From Culex pipiens pallens (Eukaryota; Arthropoda; Insecta; Diptera; Culicidae), in the NCBI RefSeq assembly GCF_016801865.2, contig NC_068939.1, forward strand, positions 129,229,917 through 129,293,916: 64,000 bases of DNA. The letters are read 5' to 3'. A program made the translations under genes and the position numbers. The number at the start of each line of letters is the position of its first letter. Position 1 is the first letter of the stretch. Positions 22,926 to 34,276 of the stretch are shown one piece after another. The notes beneath the pieces are model-generated. The model saw nothing but the letters and a program-made list of their open reading frames with translations. It made no database searches and was not told the DNA's origin.

Positions 22926-24371
22926 ATCGCGAATGTTTATCTGCTCAAAAAATAATGAAGTGAATTTCTGTGGTAACCCACAGGACAGAGCTATAACGAC
23001 ACACAGTAAAGGGCAGAATTGGATTCCGACGGAGCGAGCAGGAAAATGCAATTAATCTTGTTAGTAACACTCAACAATAAGTGCACGATACATTATTGAG
23101 TAAAAAATATGAATTAAAATGAATAAAATTTGTTGACACGTTGTACTCTAGTGAAGGACGATCACAAGGAGTAGGAAAAGAATTTCTGGAAAGTATAAAA
23201 CTGAAAAATGTAAGAAAATCACAAAGTTGTTTTTCTTCTTCTATCATTCTTGGATTTTTGGAACACAATACGGCTGCTGTCCTCACGTATAAGGATTTTT
23301 TTTTTGAATTAAATGTACCTTGACCCTAATTCCAGCGTTCCTCTAATGTTGCCATAAAAGCGCTTTGGCATTCAATTACAGCTGATTAGAGACGTTTTCA
23401 ACTGAAATTGAGTGATAAATAGCTCAATAAGAAGTGAACAAGCAAGTTTCTATCAAAAGTTTTGCAAAATTTTTTGTTTAAATAGTGAAAATGAGCAAAT
23501 TGGACAAAACTAGGAGCGAGGACTTAACCTACCAAACATACGAGAATTTGCCTATTTGCCATTTGAATAAATATTTGCGTAAAATTATAAAAATATAAAT
23601 TAAATTAATCATCTCCCAGAACACCAGGTAGCAGTTATTGATCAGCCCGCCTGTGTGCTTCTAGCAGATGCGGCGAATGAAGCTGATGTAGGTAATCTCG
23701 AAAACACAACACTTTAAAATTCGATATCTCTGGAACGAAACATATTCATTTCTGTCGATAAGTGATTCTTATGTAAAATTGGCCGGGGAACACGATGGTG
23801 AGGTCAAATAAAAAAATAAGTTGGGGTGTTTTGAGATACGGCCGTTTAAAGTTTTCAATTGCGCAATACAGGTAGAAAAAATAAATTAATCAACATTTTG
23901 ATCACGGAAATGGATTCTACGTCCAATTTCCTTTAAAATTGAGTTTAAGACCGACCTTCTAAGATTTGTGGTTCCTGAGCTATCGCTGTTTGAAACTAGG
24001 AGATTTGATCAAAAATCGCCAAAAAGTCGATTTTTTGGGGAGGTACAAAAATGGAGGGGGTGGTCCAATTTGGATGAAATTCGGGATTCTTGCATGTTTT
24101 GATAGTATCAACAGCTCTGCCAAATTTGAGCAGGATCGGAGAGGGTAGTTTTCAAATTTGCACTTTTTCGTGCACAGTTGAGATAGAATGACCCATATGT
24201 AAAGTGACAAAAATGCACGGAGTTTTTTCGGTTTTTGGTGAATATCTCAGGATTGAAATCGAATTTCGAGGATCTGTGAGGGTCAAAAGGTGAGGCATTG
24301 TAGGCTGCACAAAATGGCGTTCTTAACTCAATTTGGCCCAAAATGCACGTACGACGAATTAGCGACGAAAT
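22926..24371. repeat. Dispersed repeats without genes
   Basis: 23340-23545 has an inverted relative at 60628-60855 (shared ACCAAACATACGAGAATT-type end and GAGTGATAAATAGCT core). 23700-24360 is another dispersed repeat. Its part at 24200-24310 has an inverted relative at 28244-28352 (shared TCACCTTTTGACC and TCAATCCTGAGA on the other strand). No coding region is supported. Confidence 0.6.
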
Positions 24372-25012
24372 ATTATATTTTTTTATGTTTTGTATTATGT
24401 ATTTGTATTTGTTATAATGCAAGTTATTTCACAAAACTTCTTATATTTTGAATTGTTTTTTAAGTCGCATGCACTGCGTTGCCATTTTTTCAATTATTTA
24501 AAGAGATTTATCAAATGCCATTATCGTTTTGAAGCATTTTTATTGTGCTTGGAAAGCTCTAATTGTGTTAGTTCCCTATAATTACCTGATAATGTATATG
24601 TTCCAGGCCAATATAACGAAAAATGATTATAATTGCAAATCAATGTACCTGAAAAAAATCTTCCTGGAAAGGTAGCTTAAGGAGTTCTTTTGAAATATCC
24701 GTGACCTAGAAAATATTTTACCTGTCGGTTTTTGTTTTTATTTTTCAATTTTAACTTTTTTTATTGTGCCCTAGAAGCTTTTTATCCGTTTTGTGATTCG
24801 AACTTATTTTCATTGAGAAAAACATGACATTTAGAGAGTATTGAAATATTGTTATTTATCAATGTTTTCAAAATAATAGTTTACTAACTTTTGAAATATT
24901 TAAAAATATGTGGAGTCGGAGTCTGAGCCAACAGCTTGTTGAAAACTGGAGTCGAAGTCCGTTGGAGCTGAAAGCCGGAGCCGGAGTCGTTTGAAATGTG
25001 ACCCGACTCCGC

Positions 25013-28000
25013 GTACATGCATGGCCGCAGAGTCGGGTCACATTTCAAACGACTCCAACTCCGTTGGCTCCGTTGGTTGACAGTAAATTGTTTCGTTGCA
25101 GACCACTTCCCCAACACGGACGGGAAGTTCAAGTATCTAAATGCAGAACGTCGCTTTTCGTTTGTTTTCTGGATATACACCAAATCAGATAAAGAACCAA
25201 AAAAAAAACAGAAATATAAGTTACATGATTTTTTATAGTGAGAATCAGAAGCTTGACCGAATCCATTACTTTACTTGACAAACATGAGAACTCACTAAAT
25301 TCGTGATTTTGTTTTCAAATTTTACAGCCGCAAAAGAAGTTCACCTATCACGGACTTCAAAAAAGACTTAATTTCTAGAGATTCAGACTTCCACCAGGAG
25401 TGCTCGTAGTGAACTAGCTATGATTGAAAATTTAACAAATATCTCTTTCGTGAAGAATGGTTCTAAACTGACCATTTTTTTTTCGCTGCTACGCTTCCTC
25501 CTCCTACTTCTGCTCTGGTCAATCTTCCTCTGGGCTGCTCCGGTTGATTTTCCAGGATGGCCAGTTCCGATGTTCGAAATTACTATTCTTTCCCCCGTAA
25601 GCCAAGGCCATCTTAAGTGGTTGACGCCACAGTGCACTAGCGATGGCTACATCATCACAAAGGATAGGAGACTGCGGGAGCAGAATGGAAGAATGCTGCT
25701 GTGGATCACTAGTCACGCTGTGCCTTCTTAAACAGCTCGAGCAGTTCTGAGCTTGACCAAGAGACGAAAGCAATATTTATAACTTTTTATGTCAGTGAAG
25801 TGTCCGGGTCCATTGGGAACACTATGAACTTTTTGATATATTCTTGGTATGTTCTGGTCCTCTGGGTAGATGAAAACATATCAGACCTTTTGGTTGGGAT
25901 TTGATCTGCAGGATATTGCTTACAATATTTCACCACCAGGATATTGCTTACAATATTTCAATAGTTTGAACAACTCTGTGTCCACAAGTTTTAAAAGCAG
26001 TCCATCGAAATCCACATTTCCTCAATCAATTCCCACCGAACCACCGCCACAAATTCGCTACAAAGTTGCGAATCAATCAGCGTAAAACTTATCTATATTG
26101 CCAGCATTTACTACCGCCTCAAAGCTTCTCGATCGACCGGCCACATCGCGCCCCAGCATCATTAAATAATTTGTTAATGTCATTATTCGCAACACTTTGC
26201 AGGCGACGCCTTTTGACTTGTTGACGCCAATTTGTCCCGATCGGGGGGGTGGTACCTTGAAAGTGCCCATTAGATCTAGGCGTCGAACTTTGCTGCCCTC
26301 CTCCTCCAATAGCTCGAGAGCCAGAGGGTCGTTTTGTTTTATTGAACCACAATAAAAACCTCACGTTAAGTGCAAGATAGTTAGGCGAGGGGAAAATTTA
26401 ATATTCGCAGACGCGGAGGCAATTCGAGTCGTGGCTACAGGTGCAAATTGAAACGCGATGAAGTGCGTCCTCTTGGAATGGGAAGTAATTAAAGTTGCGT
26501 TAGGGAGAGGACGTACTACACTCATAAAAGCGGCCAGGCCTACTGCGTTGGATTAACCGCTGAGAGGATGTTATCCGAATCCGATTCACGATTCCACAGG
26601 GGAGGAGAATGCGTGGACATACCGTACAAACGCTCCGGATATTAACTCAGAAATATTTTTTTTAAATTTTGACATTTTGGCTAAAATTTGAAGAGAAAAA
26701 AAAGCAAAATAACTATTTTCACTTTCAACGACCTTTCCCAACCCCAGCCCAAATCAATTGCGTTCGCTTAATCGACCGATCAAATGAAATCATTTTACGC
26801 AACGCATAAATTACAACATTTTCGTAGGTGACGCCCTCTTAATTTACCCAAGACATGCACCCATCGTCTGCTGACGCGCAGGACTCCCAGGGTCGACGCA
26901 CAGAGCCCCCCACGGGGCGGCCGAGGGGTTTTGCTTTATTTTTTGCCCTTACGGATTGAATAACTCCGTGGATTCACCAGAAGACTTACACCGGCTCTTT
27001 ACGAGGTGCCGCAGACGACCCCGGGTCGAGCCCGATCCGCTTCTGTCTTGAGAAAATGATGAATGCAACTCCACAGAGCGACCTCGGTGGGACCTCCCTG
27101 CGAAATTCTGGTGCATCTCCGCTTTTTTCCACTTTATTTCTTCAGAGTCTTGTCCGTCATCGGGGCCTACCCATTATCGCAGCCTTTGGGATCAGAAATT
27201 AAACGTTTCTTCGATGAATCCCCGGGACCACCTTCGCGGACCGCAGAGCTGAATGAACCTGGGCCCGCGCACAGCGTGCAACATTTGGACCACCCAATTT
27301 GTAAAATTAGCAGTAATTTACGGAATAATTACAACACTTTTGCGAATAAATTATGGCCGACAGTCAGGGGACCTGAGGGGGGCGCTGAAGGAGTTTTATG
27401 AAATTTGTTTTATCGAACCTTTGTCGAGCCTGTCTTTGAACCGCGTTCAGCGTTGATTAAGCTGAAAATGGACAAGACTGTTCAAAAACCAACAACGAAT
27501 GAGTCTTTGGCTCTGCTGAAAGGAAACACGCATTTTAATGACAACTTAGCGGAGACACTTACCAACTCTAAAAGCCTCGTCCATTTCCATCTCAAACCCC
27601 CTTTCATTAAGGTTTTCAGTCCAAAAAGGGCCCCCAGGAACCAACAACGCACATCACATCCTGCGCCCAAAGGTTTGGAGTGTTCATGTTCCTAGTAATG
27701 CCCCACGGGCAGTGGAGTGGTAATTGAGCTCTCGCCGCGAAACGGTTGATTTTCAACTTAGGATAAACGTCTTTTTAGCACGCATCAATTACTCACTGTC
27801 ACGCAGCGCTTGAGAGGAAAACGGTATGGCCGATGTCCGTGATCCATCCGTGAATTATTTGGCTTTTAACCTTATCGAAGCTGAGCTGGCCTGACGGTGG
27901 CGAGGCTCCTCGTGGTTGATTGATGCTAAGTCGGAAGCTTGGTGGAAATGTGGGACGTTTCGGGTGGCTTAATCGGGATGGAGTTGTTTTGGTTGAATTG

Positions 28001-28363
28001 ATTTCTTAAGCATTTCCCCAGGTGTGTTGAATGCAAGTCTTAAATATAAGATTAATAATGAAACGATTTCTGGGATTTTTGAAGCCAAAAACCGAAACTT
28101 AACGACCAAAAACGAACAATCAGGAAGGTATTCCATTATCGGAAACTTTGTTTGCAAACTAGACAGGACTCACACCTTTCTGTGTTTGACAGATCATCGT
28201 TGTCATGCTATCTTGTCGCACGTGCATTTTAGTCCAAATTGCTCTTAATGTCTCACCTTTTGACCTTCTCAGATCCCCAAAATTCAATATCAATCCTGAG
28301 ACATTCAATTAAAACCGTAAAAACACCGTGCATTGTTGACACTCTTCATATGAAAGAAGTTTC
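25013..28363. other. Gene-free DNA; GC-balanced islands at 25380-25740 and 26000-28000
   Basis: The composition is more GC-balanced than in the transposon blocks and no inverted or tandem repeats are evident apart from 25013-25090 (hAT subterminal fragment) and 28244-28352 (dispersed repeat). Many short open frames exist on both strands without recognisable domains. I do not call a gene. Intronic or regulatory sequence of a distant gene is possible. Confidence 0.4.
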
Positions 28364-28782
28364 AATCTTGTCTTGTCATATCTTGACACACCCTGAAGTT
28401 GCTGAAAGTGCGAAAACTGGCCATAGGGATTTCAGGTCAAAACACGTTCGACACACGTACATGCCCGACTACCGTAAACATTTCGGGACTCTGACAACCA
28501 AATTCAATGTTTGCTATTGACCAATTCTCTGAGATTTTGGTCATTCGATTTTTTTTTTGTATTTTTTAATCCGGCTTAAACTTTTTTGGTTCTTTTGGTA
28601 TGCCCAAAGAAGCCATTTTGCATCATTAGTTTGTCCATATAATTTTCCATACAAATTTGGCAGCTGTCCATCTGTATCTTTTAAAGGATTTTTTTGATCG
28701 ATTTGGACTACACTTAAAAAAAATTATACACGGTAAAATATTTGTTGGTGATTTTTAATTTTAACTTTTTGTCACTTAAACT

Positions 28783-29141
28783 CAGCGATGGAATAATCAT
28801 CATCAAAAGAAAATCTTTGGATGTTCATCAAGAGAATAAATCCGAAGGGAGCATGGCTCTCCTCTCTAGCGAAAGATCGGTAAAAAGAATCTAAAAAAAA
28901 TCATCATCATGATTATTCGGTGGAACATCTTTTTCACTACTACACTTGCAAGTGTAACGTCACACGTCGAAAAATGACCTGTCACATTTTGTAGATGGGC
29001 AATGTGTGTAAACAAAGTTTTGATTGATTTTCTTGGAGAATTTCGGGAGCGATTTTCTTTTGCGTGATTTTCCTCCTCTCTCCTTTGTGGGTGAAGAAAG
29101 TTCGCAAGCGAAATTGATTTTTTTGCGATTATGCGTTCCTG
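28783..29141. mobile_element. 359-bp hAT-like MITE nested in a palindromic element
   Basis: The ends are CAGCGATGGAATAATC and, inverted, CAGGAACGCATAATC. The flanking octamers CTTAAACT (28775-28782) and CTAAAACT (29142-29149) differ at one base, fitting an 8-bp hAT duplication. Removing the insert rejoins left-arm sequence of the host (TCACT...AAACTTGACTTGC), as in 8053-8080. It is non-coding. Confidence 0.75.
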
Positions 29142-29175
29142 CTAAAACTTGACTTGCAAAAAAACATTATTTATA

Positions 29176-30791
29176 GAACAATTCCAGCTCAAATCAGGAA
29201 TTTTTCTGGTACTTTTATTCCCGACCCTCTCCGATTTCAATTAAATTTTTTAGACATGTTATCCTAGGCCTATATAAGCCATTTTTGTGTACATGGAGCC
29301 AGTTGCACTCGATAATGACATTTGAGAAGGGCGTAAGAGATCAAATATTTTTGTATTTTGTTATTTAAATATTGCTGTATCTCTAAGCCGTTGCCGTTGC
29401 AAATGTTCAAAGACAAAATTGTAGGAAATTAGACGGGATTTTTGTAAAAATACACTGAAAGAAAAATGCACTCCAATTCTGTGAGATATTTTAATTTTTA
29501 AGTTTCAAAGTTGATTTTTTTGATTTTTTGATTGCTAATTTTGTTGTGAAATTAGCCTTAAATGTGACAAAAAGACCCACGAAAAATGCAAGATGATATG
29601 TCTCTACTTAAAAAATACAAAAATCATTTACCAACAATGTTTTTTTTTTTTTTTTTGAAAAGTGGTCTAAACGTCAAGATTTTCAAAAAGAGAATCGATT
29701 CTCCAGACAATTTTACATAAAAGTCTCCATATTGACCATTTTCCTATGTCCAATCCTTGTAAAGATACAGCGGTTTTAAAAATAAAATTGTTGAAAAAAT
29801 AGGTATTTTTGTGGTTTTTGGCAATTTCTATATGACAGACTAGATTTTTCAGCCTCAAAAATATTTTTACCGGAAAGCTCGTCCAATTTCCAATAAGTTT
29901 TCCTCAGACAGCTTTTCAATTGGATGTATGGGCTCACAGATATAAGCTTAATTACATTGCTCATAACTGAAAACAGAATATTTTTTTCAGTGTGGTAGAA
30001 ATCTGGATAGTAAATCATCTTACGTAAATATTAAAACGAGTCAAATTAAAAAGCTGTCTGAGGCGAACTTATGGGAAATTGGACGAGCTTTCCGGTAAAA
30101 ATATTTTCGAGACTGAAAAATCAAGTCTGTCATATAGAAATTGCCAAAAACCACAAAAAAAACTATTTTTCAACATTTTTATTTTTAAAACCGCTGTATC
30201 TTTATAAGGATTGGACATAGGACAATGGTCAATATGGGTACTTTTATGTAAACTTGTCTGGAGAATTGATTCTCACTATCGGTTTTTGAAAATTTTGACG
30301 TTTAGACCACTTAAAAAAACAGTTTTAGCAAATAATTTTTGTATTTTTTAGGAGAGACATACTATCTTGCATTTTTAATCAGTCTTTTTGTAAATCTTAG
30401 GCTATTTCCTCAAAAATTTTGAACGAAAAAAAATCTTGACATCACCTTGAAACTTAACATTTAAACTAAAAAATCTAAAAATCTCATAGAAATGGTGTGT
30501 ATTTTTCTTTCAGTGTATTTTTTTCAGAAAGCCCGTCCAATTTCTTACAAGTTTGTCTTTGATCACTTTTTGATACGATGGCTTCAAGATACAGTAATTT
30601 GTAAATTACTAAATACAAAAATATTTAAATAACTTACGCCCTTCTCAAATGTCATTTTCAAATACAATTGGCACCATATTTACATAAATGGCTTATATAG
30701 GCCTAGGATAACATGTTTAAAAATTCATTCATTGAAATCGAAGAGGGTACAAAAGTACCAGAAAAAATCCTGATTTGAGCTGGAATTGCTC
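29176..30791. mobile_element. 1.6-kb palindrome with GAACAATTCCAGCTC ends
   Basis: The arms run from 29176 to about 29925 and from about 30045 to 30791, nearly perfect complements around a spacer of about 120 nt. The termini (GAACAATTCCAGCTCAAATC and its mirror ending TTGCTC) resemble the GAGCAATT class. The flanking tetramers TATA and AAAA do not match, so its target duplication is decayed or it arose by rearrangement. No coding capacity. Confidence 0.82.
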
Positions 30792-31000
30792 AAAATAGCT
30801 TCTTTGGGCATTTCGAAGAACCAAAAAAGTTTCAGTCGGATTTAAAAATACAACAATCAAAATTTAAAAAAGACCGATATCGTAGAGCATTGCTCTATTG
30901 TTTACATTGCGTGCTCTTTATTTTTTTTTATTCACGATCATTAAAATTCGTTTTTCTCGGAACGTCAAAAAGCGACGTACGACAACGTCGAGATGAGATT

Positions 31001-32257
31001 GTGGAAACGTTTACCTTTTGAACTGAAACTGAGCAATGAAAAAATATTCAAAAATAATGCGCATTATTAATGCTTACACGATATTAAACTACCCTCTCCA
31101 CAGATACATCCCTTCATTAAGACCTCTGCAAGACCTCAAGAAAACCAACTCAAACCCTCTGTTTCTTCTGGCAATAAAATTACCTAACCCATGAACCTGA
31201 CTCCTGCGCCTGCAAGAAAAGCCTGAACCGCACATAAGTTATAGCCGAGCTCATCATCGACGACAATGATAGAGCACTCCTCCGGAGGCACCCCAGCAGT
31301 GCTTGCGTCTCGGTGGCCAATTGCGATCAAGTCACGGCGGCGGCGGTGGCCAATGACTTCTGTGCACCACGTCTTGGCGGCTAAGCCTTCTGCTGATCCT
31401 GCGCGGTAGCTTCATTTCCTGCATAAATTAGAAATTACATTCTGCTCATCGCGCTCCTTGGCTTGCGGGCTCGGGCAGCAGGGGTAATGCAATGTACTCG
31501 TCGTCATGTGCCGGCAAACCCCGTGAGTTATTGAATGACTTAATTATTTCTATCGATTAATTTATTTATTTTAGCTTCTGGTTATGAACCTGAGCGAAAA
31601 ACGAAAAGCCGATCGGGCTTTGGATTCGTGAGGTGCTGAAACGGAGAAGCCTTGATGAAGGAAAAGGCTTCTTAAAGACTGAATTACAATCGGTGCTGAA
31701 GAGCTTCTTTCCACTTCCTCAACCGCTCGGACACACTGGCCCGGCCAAAGATGACCAACTTCGGCCAGGATTAATGCTGCAGCATTAAAGCTTATTATTC
31801 ATTTATTCTTCTTAATGTCGAATTTAATGCTTGTTTTTGCATTGCATTAAATAGGATGAAGTATACCGGGTGGACCGCATTGAACCTCGGCAGCAAATGA
31901 GTTGTTTCTGGACGGCTGCTACGGCGTGGAGTGCATATATTCATAAATGTAACTACCTGTCCTGTCCTGTCCTGGCGTCGTTTTCTGGTGGACCACGTCG
32001 CATCCTGCAGAGTCTCCGGGGGATTGCCATGCTTGGCCCTTGCTGGTATCGAGTGGTCATTTGCGGAATGTGTCTAGAAAACGGTTCCACGAACTCGAAA
32101 CTGATTGCATTTGCTTGTCTCGCCGCAGGTTATGGACGATTGTTTTTCGAGTTTCATAAGCTTTTTAATTATTTAAAAAAAATCCAAAGGTGATTTTACA
32201 GCAAGAATATCTTATTCATTATTTGTAATTGGTTATTCTTGAAACAAGAAATGTATC
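31001..32257. other. Gene-free unique DNA
   Basis: GC-balanced around 31080-31800 with a GGC-rich tract near 31335. No exon-like frame with recognisable similarity. Confidence 0.4.
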
Positions 32258-33145
32258 ATCACGCCTTCCATCGGATGGGGAAGTAAAACGTCGGTCCCAG
32301 TTTCAGTTGTTGTAAGATCGCTAGGTCATTCCGGGTGTAGGAGGCGTCTCCCTGGAATAGATACAAACAACAATAAATCAAGCCTGATTCGGTACAGGCG
32401 ATGGTTGGCAAATGGAATCACAATCCAAAGGTTGTCAATTCAAATCCCTGAGAAGAAGGGTAGGGGGAGGGGGTAATATGCACCCCCTAAGGAAAACTGT
32501 GATTTCTCAACCATCTCAGCATTACTGTGGAAGCATTTTGTTCGATGTTCTAAAACAACTATTATTCTTCGTCATCCATGTGAAAAAAAGTCTTAAAAAA
32601 CCTCAAAATTGTTTGAAAATATCAAATTTCTAAAAACATTTTTGATTAATTTCGAACAATCATGCGGGGCAATATGCACCGCAACATTGGGGTAAAATGC
32701 ACCGCAACATGGGGCAAAATGCACCGGGTAAAAGCAGTTTTCACTAGTCACCACTAGATGACACCGCTGTTTTTATAAAGGAGCTTTTTTGATGTTTTTG
32801 GGCTCATCTATCTATAGAATAATGAAAATTATGAAACAACTTTATACCTTAACACTTACAATAAATGCTTTTTATTTTGTCCAAAAATCATAATGAAAGT
32901 TCAATGAAAATTAGATAAAAACACAACATTTTAAAGTTTTGCAAATAACTTAAGCTGTTTTTATAATGCGTAGCTCAAATTTTTCCAGCATGGTTTAGCA
33001 ATGTTAAGCTTCCAATTTCTATGATTTTTTTCCCGGAAAATTCTTTCAAATACCGAGAAAAGCAGGGGGTGCATTTTGCCCCGGGGGTGCATATTACCCC
33101 CTCTTCCCCTACTTGGAGTAAATAGAGCAGAAACTTGCAATAGCA
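32258..33145 (+). mobile_element. tRNA-derived SINE copy split by another element
   Basis: 32258-32455 matches, in the opposite orientation, the SINE at 40268-40586 (GGAAGTAAAACGTCGGTCCC, then GTCATTCC.GGTGTAGGAG, then a tRNA-like second head whose B box is degraded to GTCAATTCAAATCCC). The sequence is cut by the element at 32457-33113. The SINE 3' end GAGCAGAAACTTGCAATAG reappears just beyond it at 33125-33143 and also ends the minus-strand copy at 40268. Confidence 0.72.
32457..33113. mobile_element. Element with GGGGGTAATATGCACCCCC ends inserted in a SINE
   Basis: The left end GTAGGGGGAGGGGGTAATAT is mirrored by GGGGGTGCATATTACCCCCT and CTTCCCCTAC at the right. The motif 'GGGCAAAATGCACC' is repeated internally (32665-32730). 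About 650 bp, non-coding. The exact boundary and target duplication are unclear. Confidence 0.72.
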
Positions 33146-33940
33146 AACGCAATGACTTGTGGGTTGTTAAAACAGATGTTTTGTTGTTGTTTGTTAATTG
33201 CAATTGGATATTATTGGATATTCTTACAATGGATTTAGAAAGAGAATCACAATGTAGAAATTGAATTTTTCAAGTTTTGCAACATTCTAGAAATCATTAA
33301 TTTTAATTAAAGTTTTTTTTGCAAATTGCTTCAAGAAAACAACATTGACTTTTCAAGATAATTAACACTACTCCAAGCCAATCGCGGAATTCGACAACTT
33401 CGACCAAGTCACTAAAGGCCCCCCCGGCGCAGCCTCATATTTGATCAGCCACTGCCGCCGCCGCCGAAGATGCAAATTATAGTTTTCAACGATGTTAAAA
33501 TTATCTTTTACCAACGAAGACTGTGGCGGCGTTGTTTTTTAGTCGCAGTCACAATGTTCCTGATTATTTTTATTTTTTTGCTGCTGCCGCCACCACCGCC
33601 GCCATGAAGATGATTTTATATTATTACGGCATTTTATCGCTTGGAGCCAATACAAAGTGTTCGTGGACCCGTTGGAGGTCGTCCAGCAAGAGTGAGGGGG
33701 GTCACAATTGTACTACGTGGAGAAGCCCGGTCAAGGTACTGACTGGCCAACCATGCATTATCGCCGACCGCGCGGGTTTTCGGGGGCCCTTTCTCCAATT
33801 GGCATGCCGCCAAAGTTGAAGCTATTTGTCTGGAGGCCGTGCACCACGACGATGCGATATAAAGCGTGGGAATATGAAAGCTGTGAGGGGTTTTGTGGAG
33901 ATGGTTATAAAAAAACTACACAAATAGAATTTTTGTGATG
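33146..33940. other. Gene-free DNA with (GCC)n-rich tracts
   Basis: AT-rich to 33360, then GC-balanced with trinucleotide-rich runs near 33450-33475 and 33580-33610. No coding region is supported. Confidence 0.4.
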
Positions 33941-33947
33941 AGTACAA

Positions 33948-34276
33948 TACAAAAATACAAAAATACAAAAATACAAAAATACAAAAATACAAAAATACAA
34001 AAATACAAAAATACAAAAATACAAAAATACAAAAATACAAAAATACAAAAATACAAAAATACAAAAATACAAAAATACAAAAATACAAAAATACAAAAAT
34101 ACAAAAATACAAAAATACAAAAATACAAAAATACAAAAATACAAAAATACAAAAATACAAAAATACAAAAATACAAAAATACAAAAATACAAAAATACAA
34201 AAATACAAAAATACAAAAATACAAAAATACAAAAATACAAAAATACAAAAATACAAAAATACAAAAATACAAAAAT
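33948..34276. repeat. Octamer satellite (ACAAAAAT)n, left block
   Basis: About 41 near-perfect copies of the 8-bp unit. The array stops exactly at the terminus of the palindrome 34277-36208. The matching right block lies at 36213-36337, so a single original array was probably split by the insertion. Confidence 0.96.

Larger units (their letters stand above)
20875..25012 (-). mobile_element. Interrupted hAT-like element, inverted relative of 36914-39332
   Basis: 20875-21018 starts CAGGGCTGTGGAGTCGG and is the reverse complement of the right end of the complete element at 36914-39332. 24372-25012 is the reverse complement of parts of its left two-thirds, with internal deletions. The bases between (21021-24371) are later insertions and unrelated repeats. 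The expected right terminus is damaged: CCGACTCCGCG at 25003-25013 lacks the terminal AGCCCTG. A second, oppositely oriented subterminal fragment starts at about 25024, making a small palindrome at the junction. Confidence 0.65.
28519..30895. mobile_element. GAGCAATT-family element carrying two nested insertions, TATT duplication
   Basis: The left end GACCAATTCTCTGAG (28519) and right end CGTAGAGCATTGCTC (30881-30895) are flanked by TATT (28515-28518 and 30896-30899). The host part is short: left-arm sequence 28519-28782 plus 29150-29175, and right-terminal sequence 30792-30895. It is therefore an internally deleted derivative like 44275-44630. It holds a hAT-like MITE (28783-29141) and another palindrome (29176-30791). 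Confidence 0.83.
28364..31000 (-). mobile_element. MITE (21026-21296 family) split by a nested palindrome complex
   Basis: 28364-28518 and 30896-31000 are the two halves of a copy of the 21026-21296 MITE. The left half matches through the GACTACCGTAAACA block. The right half starts TATTGTTTACATTGCGTGCTC, as in the reverse complement of 21100-21130. Everything between is the inserted element 28519-30895, flanked by TATT. The uninterrupted copy at 21026 reads TTGTTATTGTTTACATT across this point, confirming insertion with a 4-bp duplication. Confidence 0.8.
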
